A DNA stretch of 64,000 nucleotides from Apricaphanius iberus (Eukaryota > Chordata > Actinopteri > Cyprinodontiformes > Aphaniidae), in NCBI GenBank assembly GCA_028564705.1, contig JAPXFQ010001662.1, forward strand, positions 2,726,001 through 2,790,000, given 5' to 3'. This document shows, in pieces, positions 36,049-48,000 of the stretch (within the stretch, counting starts at the first letter, position 1; every line of letters begins with the position of its first letter). The position numbers and the translations under genes were made by a program. The notes under the pieces are model-generated. The model did no database searches. It was not told the DNA's origin and saw nothing but the letters and a program-made list of their open reading frames with translations.

Positions 36049-39000
36049 AAAAGTTACAAAAACAGCAGGCTGAGTAGAGATGAGCCAGGAAATGCCATCG
36101 TGGGAGCCATCTGCATCAACAGCAGCAGCCAAGGCTCCGACCCAGGGCGCCCAGAGGAGAGAGGGCTGGTACCCCCACCTCCACCCAAGCGCTACCTGGG
36201 GGGCACCCAGGAAGCCACAGCCGACAACCGCCCCCGATGCAGGGGGCCCCCAGAGAGGAAAGACTGGTAAGAAAGATTAAAATAAGTTAAAATATAAAGT
36301 TTATAAAATATAAAGTGTATAAAGTATAAGACAATAAGTGTAAAACAACGATAAGATAGATCAAGATAAAAATGCAAAGCAGATTAATAAATAAACAGTT
36401 AAAAGCTAAACAAAAAATTAAATCAGGTAAAACTGCTGAGCGTTAAAAATATATTGATAAATAATAATTAGTTAAAGGCTAAGCTAAGCCTGCTCTTAAA
36501 AACATGAACGTTCTCTGCGGCCCTGAGATCCTCTGGCAGCCTGTTCCAGAGGTGAGGGCCATAATAATGGAAAGACGCCTCATCATGAGTCTGTGTCCTG
36601 ACTTTGGGGATGACAAGGAGATGGCTGCCAGAGGAGCGCGGAGACCGCAGACTCTGGTGATGTTCTTTAGATGATAAAAACCTATTTTGGTTATGTTTTT
36701 AATGTGAGGGATAAAAGTCAGCTCAAAATCAAAAATGATGCCCAGATTCTTCACTTGTAAAGATGGAATAAAAGACAATTATTGTAGTTTCGGTAAAATT
36801 TTCTCTCTCTGAGCTTCAGGACCGATAACTAAAACCTCAGTTTTGTCCTGGTTGAGCTGGAGAAAGTTTTCTGCCATCCAGGATTTAATGTCTAAAATGC
36901 AGTTAAAAAGTGCATCCATTGGCCGTGTGTCATCAGGAGACATGGAGATGTACAATTGTGTATCATCAGCATAACTGTGAAAGCTAACTCCATGTCTTCT
37001 GATAACACTGCCAAGAGGGAGCATTTACTGGTTAAAAAGCACTGGGCCTAAAACTGAACCCTGGGGCACACCACAAGTGATCTTATGGACCCTTAGAAGA
37101 ACAGGTATCCAAACTTACCATAAAAGTTCTGTCTGTGAGGTAGGATGTGAACCATTTAAGAACAGCACCAGAGAGGCCGATCTGTTTTAAACGAGTTAAA
37201 AGAATAGTGTGGTCTACTCTATCAAAGGCAGCGCTTAGATCCAGGAGAACCAACACTGTCACCTTTTTAGTGTCATAGTTTAATCTAAAATCATTTAAAA
37301 TGTTTAAAACAGCCGTCTCTGTGCTGTGGTTCATCCTAAAACCAGACTGAAATTTCTCTAGGACATTATGAGCGTTAATAAAATCATTAAGTTGAATAAA
37401 AACAAGTTTTTCTAAAACTTTGCTTAAAAATGGTAAGTTAGATACCGGTCGGTAATTGTTTAAATCTTTAAAATCTAAATTGCTCTTCTTAAGCAGAGGC
37501 CTCACTACCGCCACTTTAAAGGCAGCAGGAAACAACCCCGTCTGAAGGGAGCAATCTCATCTTTAAAAGAACCATAAATTTGCTTTAAAAACCTGGTGGG
37601 AATCGCGTCCAAAGCGCTTGTTGTGGGCCTCACTGAGGAGAAAACTTTATCAAGGGTCCCAGCTTCTACCAGAACAAAACTGTCCAGTGTTTCCTCTAGT
37701 GAAGGCAGACACTCAGATTTGTCTAAAACCATGTTAGACTCCATCAGATGTAATATTTTATCCTCTCAAACTACCTTCCGTCTGAAGTGGTCTGCAAACT
37801 CCTCACAGGGTGTTTGAGGGGGTTTTCTGAAAAGTATTAGAGGTATGATGTAGAATATTGTCAATGGTCGAAAATAGAATTTTGGGATTATTTTTATGTT
37901 CTGAGATGATTCTGGAAAAGTATGTATTTCTGGAATTTCTTAAAGCGTTATTATATAATTTGAGATGTTCTGTCTATATCTGATGATTTATTATGATTCT
38001 ATTTTTCCTCCATTTCCTTTCGGCCCCCCTGCAACTCCTCTTTTTTTTTTTTTAATAGCTTAGTTTCTCCATGGTACTGTACGTTTTGAATGTATGTTTA
38101 CAACTTTAAGTGGAGCCAGCAGGTCGGGAGCAGATTTAAGCCTACAGTTAAAATCATTTACAATAAAATCACAGGGGGCAGATGACGCTTCCTGACAGTT
38201 CTCACAGAGGTCTCTAATTGGATAAAACTGGTGATATTAAAAAACACACAGTAGTGGTCAGAGACAGCCAAGTCAACAACAGAGGACACAATGGTGGACA
38301 GGCCATACGTGATGACCAGGTCCAGAGTGTGTCCTCTGTTGTGAGTTGGCTGCATGACACGTTGGCTAAAATCCATATAACTTAAAATATTTTAAAAATC
38401 TGTTGAAGGATCTAAAAGGTTATCTATATGTCGATTAAAATCACCAGCTAAAATTATCCTTTCATAAGAGTTGTGTAAAATTGATAAAAACTCTGAAAAT
38501 TCTGGAATAAAAAGTGAATTCTTTTTCGGAGGCCTATAAATTGTGACACATAAAATCTGAGGAGTGCTAAAAACAGAGGCAGTGTATTCAAACGTGGTAA
38601 AATTATTAAATAAAACAGGTTTGTCAGAAAGAGTTGATGAACTAATAAAAGCAGTTCCGCCTCCCCTCTGGCTACTCCGCGTTGAATAATAAAAGTAAAA
38701 ATTAGGTGGAGAGGCCTCTGTAAGAACAGCAGGGGCATCTGCACTCAGCCATGTCTCTGTTAAAAATAAACAATGAAGATTATTGTCTAAAATCAAGTCA
38801 TTTATTATAAAACTTTTATTCAGCAGAGTGAACATTTAAAAGAGCCATATTAGTAGTGGTTGGTGATGGAGTGACTGTATGACTGACTGTAGGTGGGATT
38901 TTTCGTAACCGTTCAAGATTATTTAGGTTGCATTTTCTTAGTTTATGATTATTCCTTCGCTCTCTGCTGAAAATAACAGGTATGAATGAAGTAGGGTAAG

Positions 39001-42000
39001 GTCCAAGTCCGATATGCGAGTTACTGTTAAAATTAAGATTGAGTTCATAGGAACAAGGACCAGCTGCACATCAGGATGTGCAGCTGGTCCTTGTGCAGAC
39101 TATCCCCACAAATTCTGCACGTCTTGCAAGTTTATCCCATTATCACAACTTTACCGCACTTTTTACAATTTGTGAATCTAGCTTTCATTATCTTATATCT
39201 GACAGCGATGCATCTCATGTAAACTCCCCGTTTCTTATGTGAGAGGGATGGAGAATAAAATAGGTTACATTTGCATTTTGCCAAGGAAGGCGCTATGGGG
39301 TACAGTTTCCTCATTCCAGTCATGAACCATTTTGAATCCAAAATGGGTCACCTACGTGATTCGTATATGTTTGATGAGAAAATATTCAGCTGTAAACAGC
39401 GATGAATGGACAGCAGCAGCACGTTTTCAGGAGAACAGTCTTTCTAGGACCTACACGAGTTATACTTTCAATTACTTTTTATGTATCAGCTGTCTTATTA
39501 AAAACTGTTTCAATGGACCTCAAGTCCAGTTTCCTTTATTTCGGCAGTGCGATAGTAACTTCGGCAGCGGATAAGGCCACAGAGCACAGCTAGACGTGCT
39601 TTTAGTCAAGCGAAAACCAAAGTTAGAGCGTCACATTTTATACTTTTCATCTGTTAAAATTACCTTTTAAGTCATTTTATACATACACACACAAAATAGC
39701 TTGCTCTTCAAACAATTTTCAAGTGATTGGCAAAAAATAAAATAAAATCCCAGATAAAATAAACAAAAAAACATTGCAACTTTTGTTGCAACCTTTCAAA
39801 AAAGCTGACGCAATTTTAGGCTGCAAAAACCACAAGAAAGTGCCCCAAAATTTTGGAGGGACTGAATAAATTCATTAATTTATTCATTAGGCCAGGCCTG
39901 ACGGGTCTGAGAACCCCAGAGTGAAGTCCAACCAGCAGGAGCCTATCAGCTCAAACATGAAATCACACGTCATCCTCGAGAGAAACAGGAAGTATTGAGC
40001 TATTTTGTTGCCAGTTTGTTTATGGATTTGTGAACTAAATAATGCAGAGACACATGTAGCAGCAATGATGAGGATGAAGAGCAAGCAAAACCTAAAACAG
40101 GACAGCATCAACCAGAGAAACTGAATCATCTGGGATTGTTACAGCTTGCCATATTTCAGTGCTACAGTAGACATCTTCAGTTTGGCAGTGACAATTTTCT
40201 GAAGCTATAATAGGACTGATGATGAGTTTCCAAGCATATAATTCAGGTAATGAAAGAATGGCAAAAGAAGCTTGTAAAAAGAGCAAATGTAGAGTGATGT
40301 TTGTCCCACAGGCAAAGCTCACCAGCAATGAGGCAAAAAAATAAAATAAATGGACAAGAGCGAAAGAAAACAGACGAGGGGAAGAGGGATGGTTGGTGAC
40401 ACGAGGAGGAAGACTGAAGGAACAGTTTTTTCTTTCTTTTTTCTTTCTTTGCTTTAATTCGGCATGTGGCGTCACTCACCGACTCCAGGCCCGGTGACAG
40501 AGCTGGCTTGCTTGTTTTGTGCAGAAGCGGCAGCGGCCACGGCAGTGCCGTATCCGCCCTTACAGAAATCCCCACTCCCTGAAGCCTGGCCCACATCCTC
40601 ATAGCCTGCAACAGTCAGACACACAGCCGCAGCCCACAGCGTTAGACACACCAGGCAGGGGGGAGGGGGGGGGACCTGCTTCAGCTAGCATTTGCAAACA
40701 ACTTCAAGTTTAAAATCGTAACTCATGGACGGGCTTCACCAAACTGCTACAATGTAGGCGGTGCAGAATCCTCTCTGGGGTCTGTACTCTGACACCAACT
40801 GAAATGACTGCACGGTGGAGCCCGTCCAACAGGTCCAAATCAACACCAACATCATTTGCAAATACCGTTCGACTCAAGTCTTGGGGAAGGAGGTGGGGGA
40901 AGTGAGGGGCAGGCAGGGTGAGTGTAGGAAGGGGGTCGAGAGTGAGTGTGAGTGGGGTAATGGCAGAAAGCAGCAGATGGTGCAGCTTAGAACGAATGGG
41001 TGATGTTGCGTGTTGTGGATACAGAGTATGAAAGAAAATTAAACTATAGAAACAAAACCACTTTAGCACTGGAAAAGAAAACAGAACACGAATGTATGAA
41101 GTCTGAAAACCATGAAGAAAACTAACTGGAGGAGGAAAAAAAATGGCAAAAAAGGAAACATGGGAAGATGATAGTTTCACTTGTAACTGTGTGTGAGATG
41201 CAATTTGACAGCAAAGCCCGTAGAAAGACTCCAACTTCTAAAATGAGCACAGCAAGTCATGGAAACAGCAGGAAACCAATAATCTAAATCCCTCTAGTTG
41301 GGTAACAGCACAGCCAGAGATCACTGTTTGTACTTTCATTTCCACCTCGTCCTTTAAATCATTACAGATATACACTTCTCAGACAAATCCCTCAAGCAAG
41401 CATGTGAAAGAAGAATAACCTTTAACTTTAAAGCATCTTTACAAACAACGGCCATCTTCAACAAAAGACTACTGCACACATGTACGACTGCAGATGCAGC
41501 CGAGATCAAATTAAATCTGGACCCTCATCCACCGGGGTAAAAGAAACAACACAAAAGACAAATCAAAAGAGCCAACTTTTAGAACCAGTTCACAGAGCAG
41601 GATCCTTACCAGTGCTGTATCCATGGGAACTGTAGCCACTAGCTTGCTGGAAGGGTGTGGCGGATGCATTAACGCCGACATTCACGCCGTGTTGTTTCGA
41701 CGAGGTAGGAGCCACCTGAACAGATGCAAAACCCGAAGCAAGCAACGTCAAGATGAGATTAAACCAACAGAACGGGGATATTAAGTCTTCAAGTAGCTTC
41801 AAGCACAGAATACCAGGAAGTTATTGAAATAAATATTAAACTTCTCATGCTAGATGAAGGATTGGAGATGTGATTGAAGTCAGAAGTTTACATACAGAAT
41901 CATTATAGTTTCTTTAAACAACGAGGTTAAAGTCCAAAGATCCTGGCTGCAAAAACGGACACATTTCACTTAATTGGAGGCACAACTGGAACACAACGCT

Positions 42001-45000
42001 TTCTACTTTGACAAGGAGGGAAAATTTAAAGAAATCAGATATCAGGAGGAGAATCATGGAGCTGCACAAGTCTGGTCCCTTCTTGGGTCTAATAACATGA
42101 TTACGCTGAAGATGGTCAAACAGTGTCATTATCCCCAGCTCTATATGATATATATATATATATAAAATCAAATCTGCCTCTGAACAATTTGTGGACTTTA
42201 GTACCTATATCCTGTTAGTAAAAATAACTGCTCATTTTCACCTTGTTTGGCATTCTAACCCGACCTACTTTGAGTTCTAGTTCAACTTGCAATAAATTGT
42301 TCTGTATTTGATTATGAATGTTCGCATTTAGTCAGAACATAAAAAAAAAATACAGAGGGGTAAAATGTAACAAGAGGAATCGCAAAAGAAAAATTAAGTA
42401 TCGTAACAACAACAATTTATTTTTTAAAACCGCACTGCGCAACTTTTATACCATGAAAACGTGCGCTTTCAAAACGTTTTGGTGTCAAACCAGCATTTGT
42501 TAGATCATTTTCGTAAATCCTCCCACTGCTAAAAACCACACTATACAACTTCTCTACTGGGACGCCTCCAGAAGTACTAACTGAGTTTTGCTATACAGCA
42601 CTAAATCACATTACCAAATGGTAATAATATAATGTTAATATTAAAATCTTAATACTGTACCTCTTCGCTCAACATTACCGCTTGGCAGTGATGGTTTGCA
42701 AACCAACAGGCTGTTAGTTTGATGTGTTTTGAGTAGCGAGCTTGTAAAACTGTCAGTACACTGGTCTCTCCATAAAGATTTGGTTTTACGACAGTGACTT
42801 TATGCCTCAAGGTTTTAGAGGGCGATGGAGGGCAAAAATCCGCAAAGTTACAGAGTATGTCTTTAAGAAATCAACATGTTTGAACATCTGGGATAATCAA
42901 ACATTTTCCCATACTTCGTTTCCTATGTTCTGCATCTTTCCAGTCGTTTCAAGACTGTAGCAAAAGTTTAGCACTTCAAGCTTCAGGCTCTTTAAGGATT
43001 GCTCATACTTATTCACACGATTCATGAGAAAAAAAAAGCATTTGGCAAGCAGCATCTGTATTTATACTCTTTTTGATTTCTATGCCAACCCTGAAGGTAA
43101 GCCATTGTTTAATGATCCTACATGTTGAGTTTTTGATCAATACTGACAAACTGTTCATTTGAGGTAATTACAAAACTATCATTTCTAAGAACTGAAATAT
43201 GTTAATTTACTGGAGGATTTATTTCTGCCCGATAAGATTTTGGTTCTATTGCTAAAAAAAACAAATACTGTCATGTTAGAAATTTGGCAAAAATAATACT
43301 GATCCAGGAGACAGACTTCTTATATCTTAGGCCAGCAGCCTTGTAAAGTTTCTCACCGGGAACATAGCAGGTCCGTACTGGAAGGTGTTGGGCAGACCCG
43401 GCATGCCAGTGTAATAAGGGAGGCTTGTGTAGCTGTAGCCAGGCGGCAGCGCCGGGTTGAGGAAGGGCTGCCCGGTGGTGTGGTGGGTCTGGGTCTGGCT
43501 CTGTTGCGTCTGGGTTAACGTGGTGGCCGGAGCAGGAGACGATGCATCACCTCGACCGAACTTTGATAAGTCGCCTAAAAATAGGACAAGAAAAGATTAA
43601 TGCTGTGGAAAACAATAATGCCCCATTTCCACTAGTGCCAGTACGGTATAGAACGGGACGCTTTGGCATGTTTCCATTACCTGCGTCCATTCCGAACAGA
43701 CTCCAGCCGACCCCTTTTTTTCGGACCATCTCTGCCTTGGTTCAAAGCGTGCCGAAGCGACCCGAAACGCCCACCTATGGACTGATTAGTCCGGTAACAA
43801 GATATCCCTCTCACTCCTACGCAGCAGCGGTAGCAGCTAATTGGTCTGGAGTTGTTTGTCTCCGAGTAAGCTACAGTTTAAAGTTTCAAATAAGCAGCAC
43901 ACTGCAGTTAACTGCAAGCAGCCCAAAATTATAAAAAATAAAATAAATAAATCAGTGTGTCGCAAATTATATAAGGTTTAAACACCGTGGGGATCTTGTA
44001 AGTATATATTATTGAATGCGTGCACTTCATAATGTTATCATGTTGGCTGAATGGTTAGTTTTGGTGACTCCCATTCGGTAGTTTCGGTTCATGTCCCGCT
44101 ACTGATCAAGTCCTTTTCACAGTACGTTCAGGTTCACAGATATTCTTCCTGGTTTCAGAAAATACTTTTTTTTAGATTTGTTTAAAAAAATATTATTTAT
44201 ATATATTTTTTAAATTGCTTTAAGTTTGTTTTTTAATAAACAAAATCCAAAAACACAATTTTAATAACGGAACAGTATTTTAATTTGAGATTTTTCAATG
44301 CACAATTTCTTCTATTTATTTTTGTGTCAAAATATGATTCCCCTGGCTAACATTGGCTAACAGGCTCTTGGGAGCGACTGTGGCTCAGGAGTTGGGTGTT
44401 TGCCTTGTAATCGGAAGGTTGCCAGTTCAAGCCCCGGCTCTGACGGTCTCAGTCGTTGTGTCCTTGGGCAAGACACTTCACCCGTTGCCTACTGGTGGTG
44501 GTCAGAGGGCCCGGTGGCGCCATTGTCCGGCAGCCTCGCCTCTGTCAGTGTGCCCCAGGGCAGCTGTGGCTACAACGTAGCTTGCCATCATCAGTGTGTG
44601 AATGTGTGCATGAATGGGTGGATGACTGAATGTAGTGTAAAGCGCTTTGGGGTCTGTAGGGACTGAGTAAAGCGCTATACAAATGCAGGCCATTTACCAT
44701 TTTATTAAACAAGGGCCAAACCCCTCTTATTTTACAGGATTAACGGATCAGTATAGGGGTTGAATATTTACAGAAACACTAAGAGGAAGTAGGGCTGGGC
44801 GATAAGGCCAAAAAAATTATATCAGATTTTTTTTTTTCTTCCCAAATCTGATTTCCGATTTTATCAATTTTTTCCAGCCTTATTTTTTTTCTTAAGAAGA
44901 AATTGCAAGTGATAAAACATATTTTCAAAAACCTGCTTTTATTGCAATTACCCTGCCTTGGAGCTGAATTTAATGTCCAACTAAAAACAACATGCAAAAG

Positions 45001-48000
45001 TAGCTTTGTAAAACAAGATGGCTAGAATGACATCACTCTGAGCTATGAAAGTCTAAGTAGTACATCGTTTAAAAAAATATCTGTTTTCCAAAAATGTAAT
45101 CAACAACATGAGAGATTGTTTTTGCTTGAGCTTTTGTTAAGCTAAGCCCGTTCACGTCCTCGCCAACTATAGTTCTTTTGAGATGGTAATGAAAACACCA
45201 CCTACCCGTTCCAGAACGTACTGACCCGTTCCATACTGTACCGTACTGGCCCTAGTGGAAATGGGGCATAACAGTACAACTAGAGAAGCACTCAGAGCAC
45301 AGTCCCCCCTCAAGGTTCTCTGATCACCCCCAAATTCTAATCACTTGCTTCTTGTCCCATAGCAGACATTCCTGAAAATCGCAATGAAATCCCCCAATGG
45401 CTTTTTGAGTTAAGTTGTTAACAGACAGACCCCAGCAAAAACATAACCTCCTTGGTGGAGGGAAATATCCAGAATTAGCTCAAAAAAACAACCAACATGA
45501 CGAAGCTTTGGACTTGCAGTTAGCTGAATGCACCAAGATAAAACAGAAAAACCCATTACAGCTGTTCAGATGACCGGGCTGTTTCTCACAGGTACGACAG
45601 AGACTACAACAGGAATCTAACTTGTCTTAAAGGACCTATATCATGCAAAATCAAGTTTTTGGAGTTTTCAACCATCTGATAATGCAATTTTCTCTTAAAA
45701 ACCCGACCAGAGTGGTTTTTGGGTTAATTCACGCATGTCTGAGTAATCCTCCTGAATTCTGCTCTCTGGGCAGCTGCCCCTCCCTATCCTAGAAAACGAC
45801 TGAGTGTTCAATTAGTGACATCACTGGTTGAAAGTTGAGTACTAGAGGTGTCTGCACCGCCCCTGCAGGCAGAGCGGCTTACCTCTGCTAGAGTTCCAAA
45901 CACACCATTCTTCTCACAGCTCATGGCTGCTTCGGCTTTTGGCAGCTTAAAACACTTTTTTGTTGGATCTTGTTGGGGTTGCAAGAGGTGGGTTTTACTT
46001 TGTGGTCCAACATTAACTATAGGATACAAGTTAAATTATAGGACAAATTAAGCATATATATCTCCCAAAAGTTGAAAGCTGTACAATAGCATGAAATGGA
46101 CCCTTTAACTAGTCAGGGGCAAAAACAATCGGCAATAGGGCAAGCTCATATTTTCTTTAGTATAATTACAGTAAGAAATCTCTTGGTTTTATAAATATTT
46201 ACAAGAACAAAAGGAAATGCAATATTCTTTAGAAGCACTTCAACTTTCTCCAGTCACAAAACACAGCTTGGAGGCTGATTACGTGAATGTTATCTGGGGA
46301 ATCCTTCAATTGCACTCTAGGGCCTTTTCCATCAAAGCATTTCTAGCATTCAGCTGCTTGTAGTGCTAACTAAGCAATAGTTCTTTGCGTTTATAAGACA
46401 GAACCCTGAGTTTAAAACCCAAAGCAGCAGCTATCACAACCGCAGCTTGGTGCTTGGCTGGAAGAAAGAAGGGGCGAGTTCACAAGAAACAGCAGCCAAT
46501 TAAAACATTGGGAGCACCATGTTTAAAACTCTTTCAGATAAACTTTGACCAGTAAAAACAAAAACGGCCCTTCAACAAAATAAAATCTGTTTAGCATCAG
46601 AATTTTAGTCTATTATCAGACAGAAGGAGCTGTGTTCTTCAAACACTTTTGTGGAAAACCCCAAAATTCCATGTCAACCAAATTCCCTACAGGAACAGAA
46701 AAACAAAACAAAAAACCCCCACATTTAATCAGTGTTTGCTGCCGTTTCATCCAACCACAATCAGTTTAAGTTGCAGCAATAAAAAGTAAACTTCAATCAT
46801 TTCGAGGTTGTCTTACCAGAGTACGGGTTGCTGGTCAGACTGCCCTCTCTGCCGGTCAGCGCTGTTGTTGGAGTTGCAAATGGAATGCTATAATAATCCT
46901 ATATAAAAAAAGAAATTAATTAAAAAGATAAAAGCTACAAGTGGGCAAGTGTGTGGAAGCTGCATTGGAAATTGAACTCACCAACGGTATTCTGGTTTGC
47001 AGCATCTGTAGGTCGTCATAGCCATACACCTGAGGCTAGGATGAAGTGATAAAATGTCAGAATTATTACTTTTTTCTTTTATTTTTTTTTTAGGAATGTG
47101 TATAGAAATGGAAAAAAATCCATAAAAACTCAGATAATATTTGTTTGAACCTTACAGGGTAGGCATGCAGTAGTCCTGGAGCCATAATGTATGGGTTGGG
47201 CAGTAAAGGGGGCACACCAGGTGGCAGGTTTGGAGGTGCTTTCCCTGCACATTAACAAAGGGTTGGTTTTTGTATTAAAAGTGCTTTATAATAAAAGGTT
47301 ATTAGATTTTTTTGTATGACAGAGATCTTGTTAAATCTAAGCCTGCCATTAATGAGCTTTCTTAAGCTAGCCACTTGGCAGGCTATCGTTATGTTAACTG
47401 TTGGTAAACTACTTTAACACATTATCTTGGACATGAGCAACGCTGGTCTTCACTGATTTTAGATGAAGCTTCTCGCTCTTGCTTTGAGATCTGAATATCC
47501 TTCTAATTTCTGTAAATTTTTCATGTAATTATTCTTAGAAAAACTTTGTCTATAGCCTTCCATGGTATAAGGCCGACTAGAGGCCGACCGATATGTTGTT
47601 TTTTTTTAAAGGCAGATGCAAATACCAATAATAAAAAAAAAAAGAATTCGGTCGCCGATGGCAGATATCTAAAGCCAATTATTAAGGCCGATATCCGAGG
47701 CAGATATTTATGCTTTTTAGCCGCACATTGATTTTTAAAGATAACTGAAAACCTCATGTGTGCAATGTAAATTAAAAAGTCAATGAAACTCTTTAAATAT
47801 TGACTGAATTTCAAGACGATATAAAAGCAAACGCTAAACAGTAACCATGGTAGAAATTGTTTCAGAACAGAAAATAAAACAGTTTCAAGTTTCTTTAATT
47901 GTGCAAATAGCTGGTTAAGGTAGAATCTTGACTTGAAAAAAAAAAAAAAAAAATCTAAGAAATATCACAACCAAGTAAAGCACACTACCACATGGTAGTA

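Larger units (their letters stand above)
43619..45268. mobile_element. Harbinger-like element with 31-bp inverted ends, TAA duplication and nested insertions
   Basis: The left end TGCCCCATTTCCACTAGTGC and the right end, reverse-complemented, TGCCCCATTTCCACTAGGGC agree over about 31 bp with one mismatch. TAA flanks both sides (43616-43618 and 45269-45271), matching the TWA target of PIF/Harbinger. A SINE (44369-44706) and a hAT fragment (from 44790) sit inside, so it is older than both. Its left end is only 44 bp upstream of ubap2l exon 43574..43357. Confidence 0.78.

Noticed and set aside
39053..39094. Hairpin as a microRNA precursor or rho-independent terminator
   Set aside because: A 4-nt loop and 19-bp stem are too small for a typical pre-miRNA, and bacterial terminators do not apply in a vertebrate genome.
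40243..40611. 122-codon minus-strand frame over the ubap2l exon at 40480-40605
   Set aside because: It uses another frame of a real exon and runs through the donor site; the exon's phase-1 frame is the coding one.
40710..41234. 174-codon minus-strand open frame
   Set aside because: It lies wholly within a ubap2l intron, is rich in Phe, Pro, Leu and Ser as expected for pyrimidine-rich DNA, and has no recognisable domain.
43542..43934. 130-codon plus-strand open frame across the ubap2l exon edge
   Set aside because: It begins antisense to an established exon and runs into the end of the Harbinger-like element; no family resemblance.
44369..44440. SINE head as a functional tRNA gene
   Set aside because: It has A- and B-box-like motifs, but it continues into a SINE body and tail and does not fold as a clean cloverleaf by eye.
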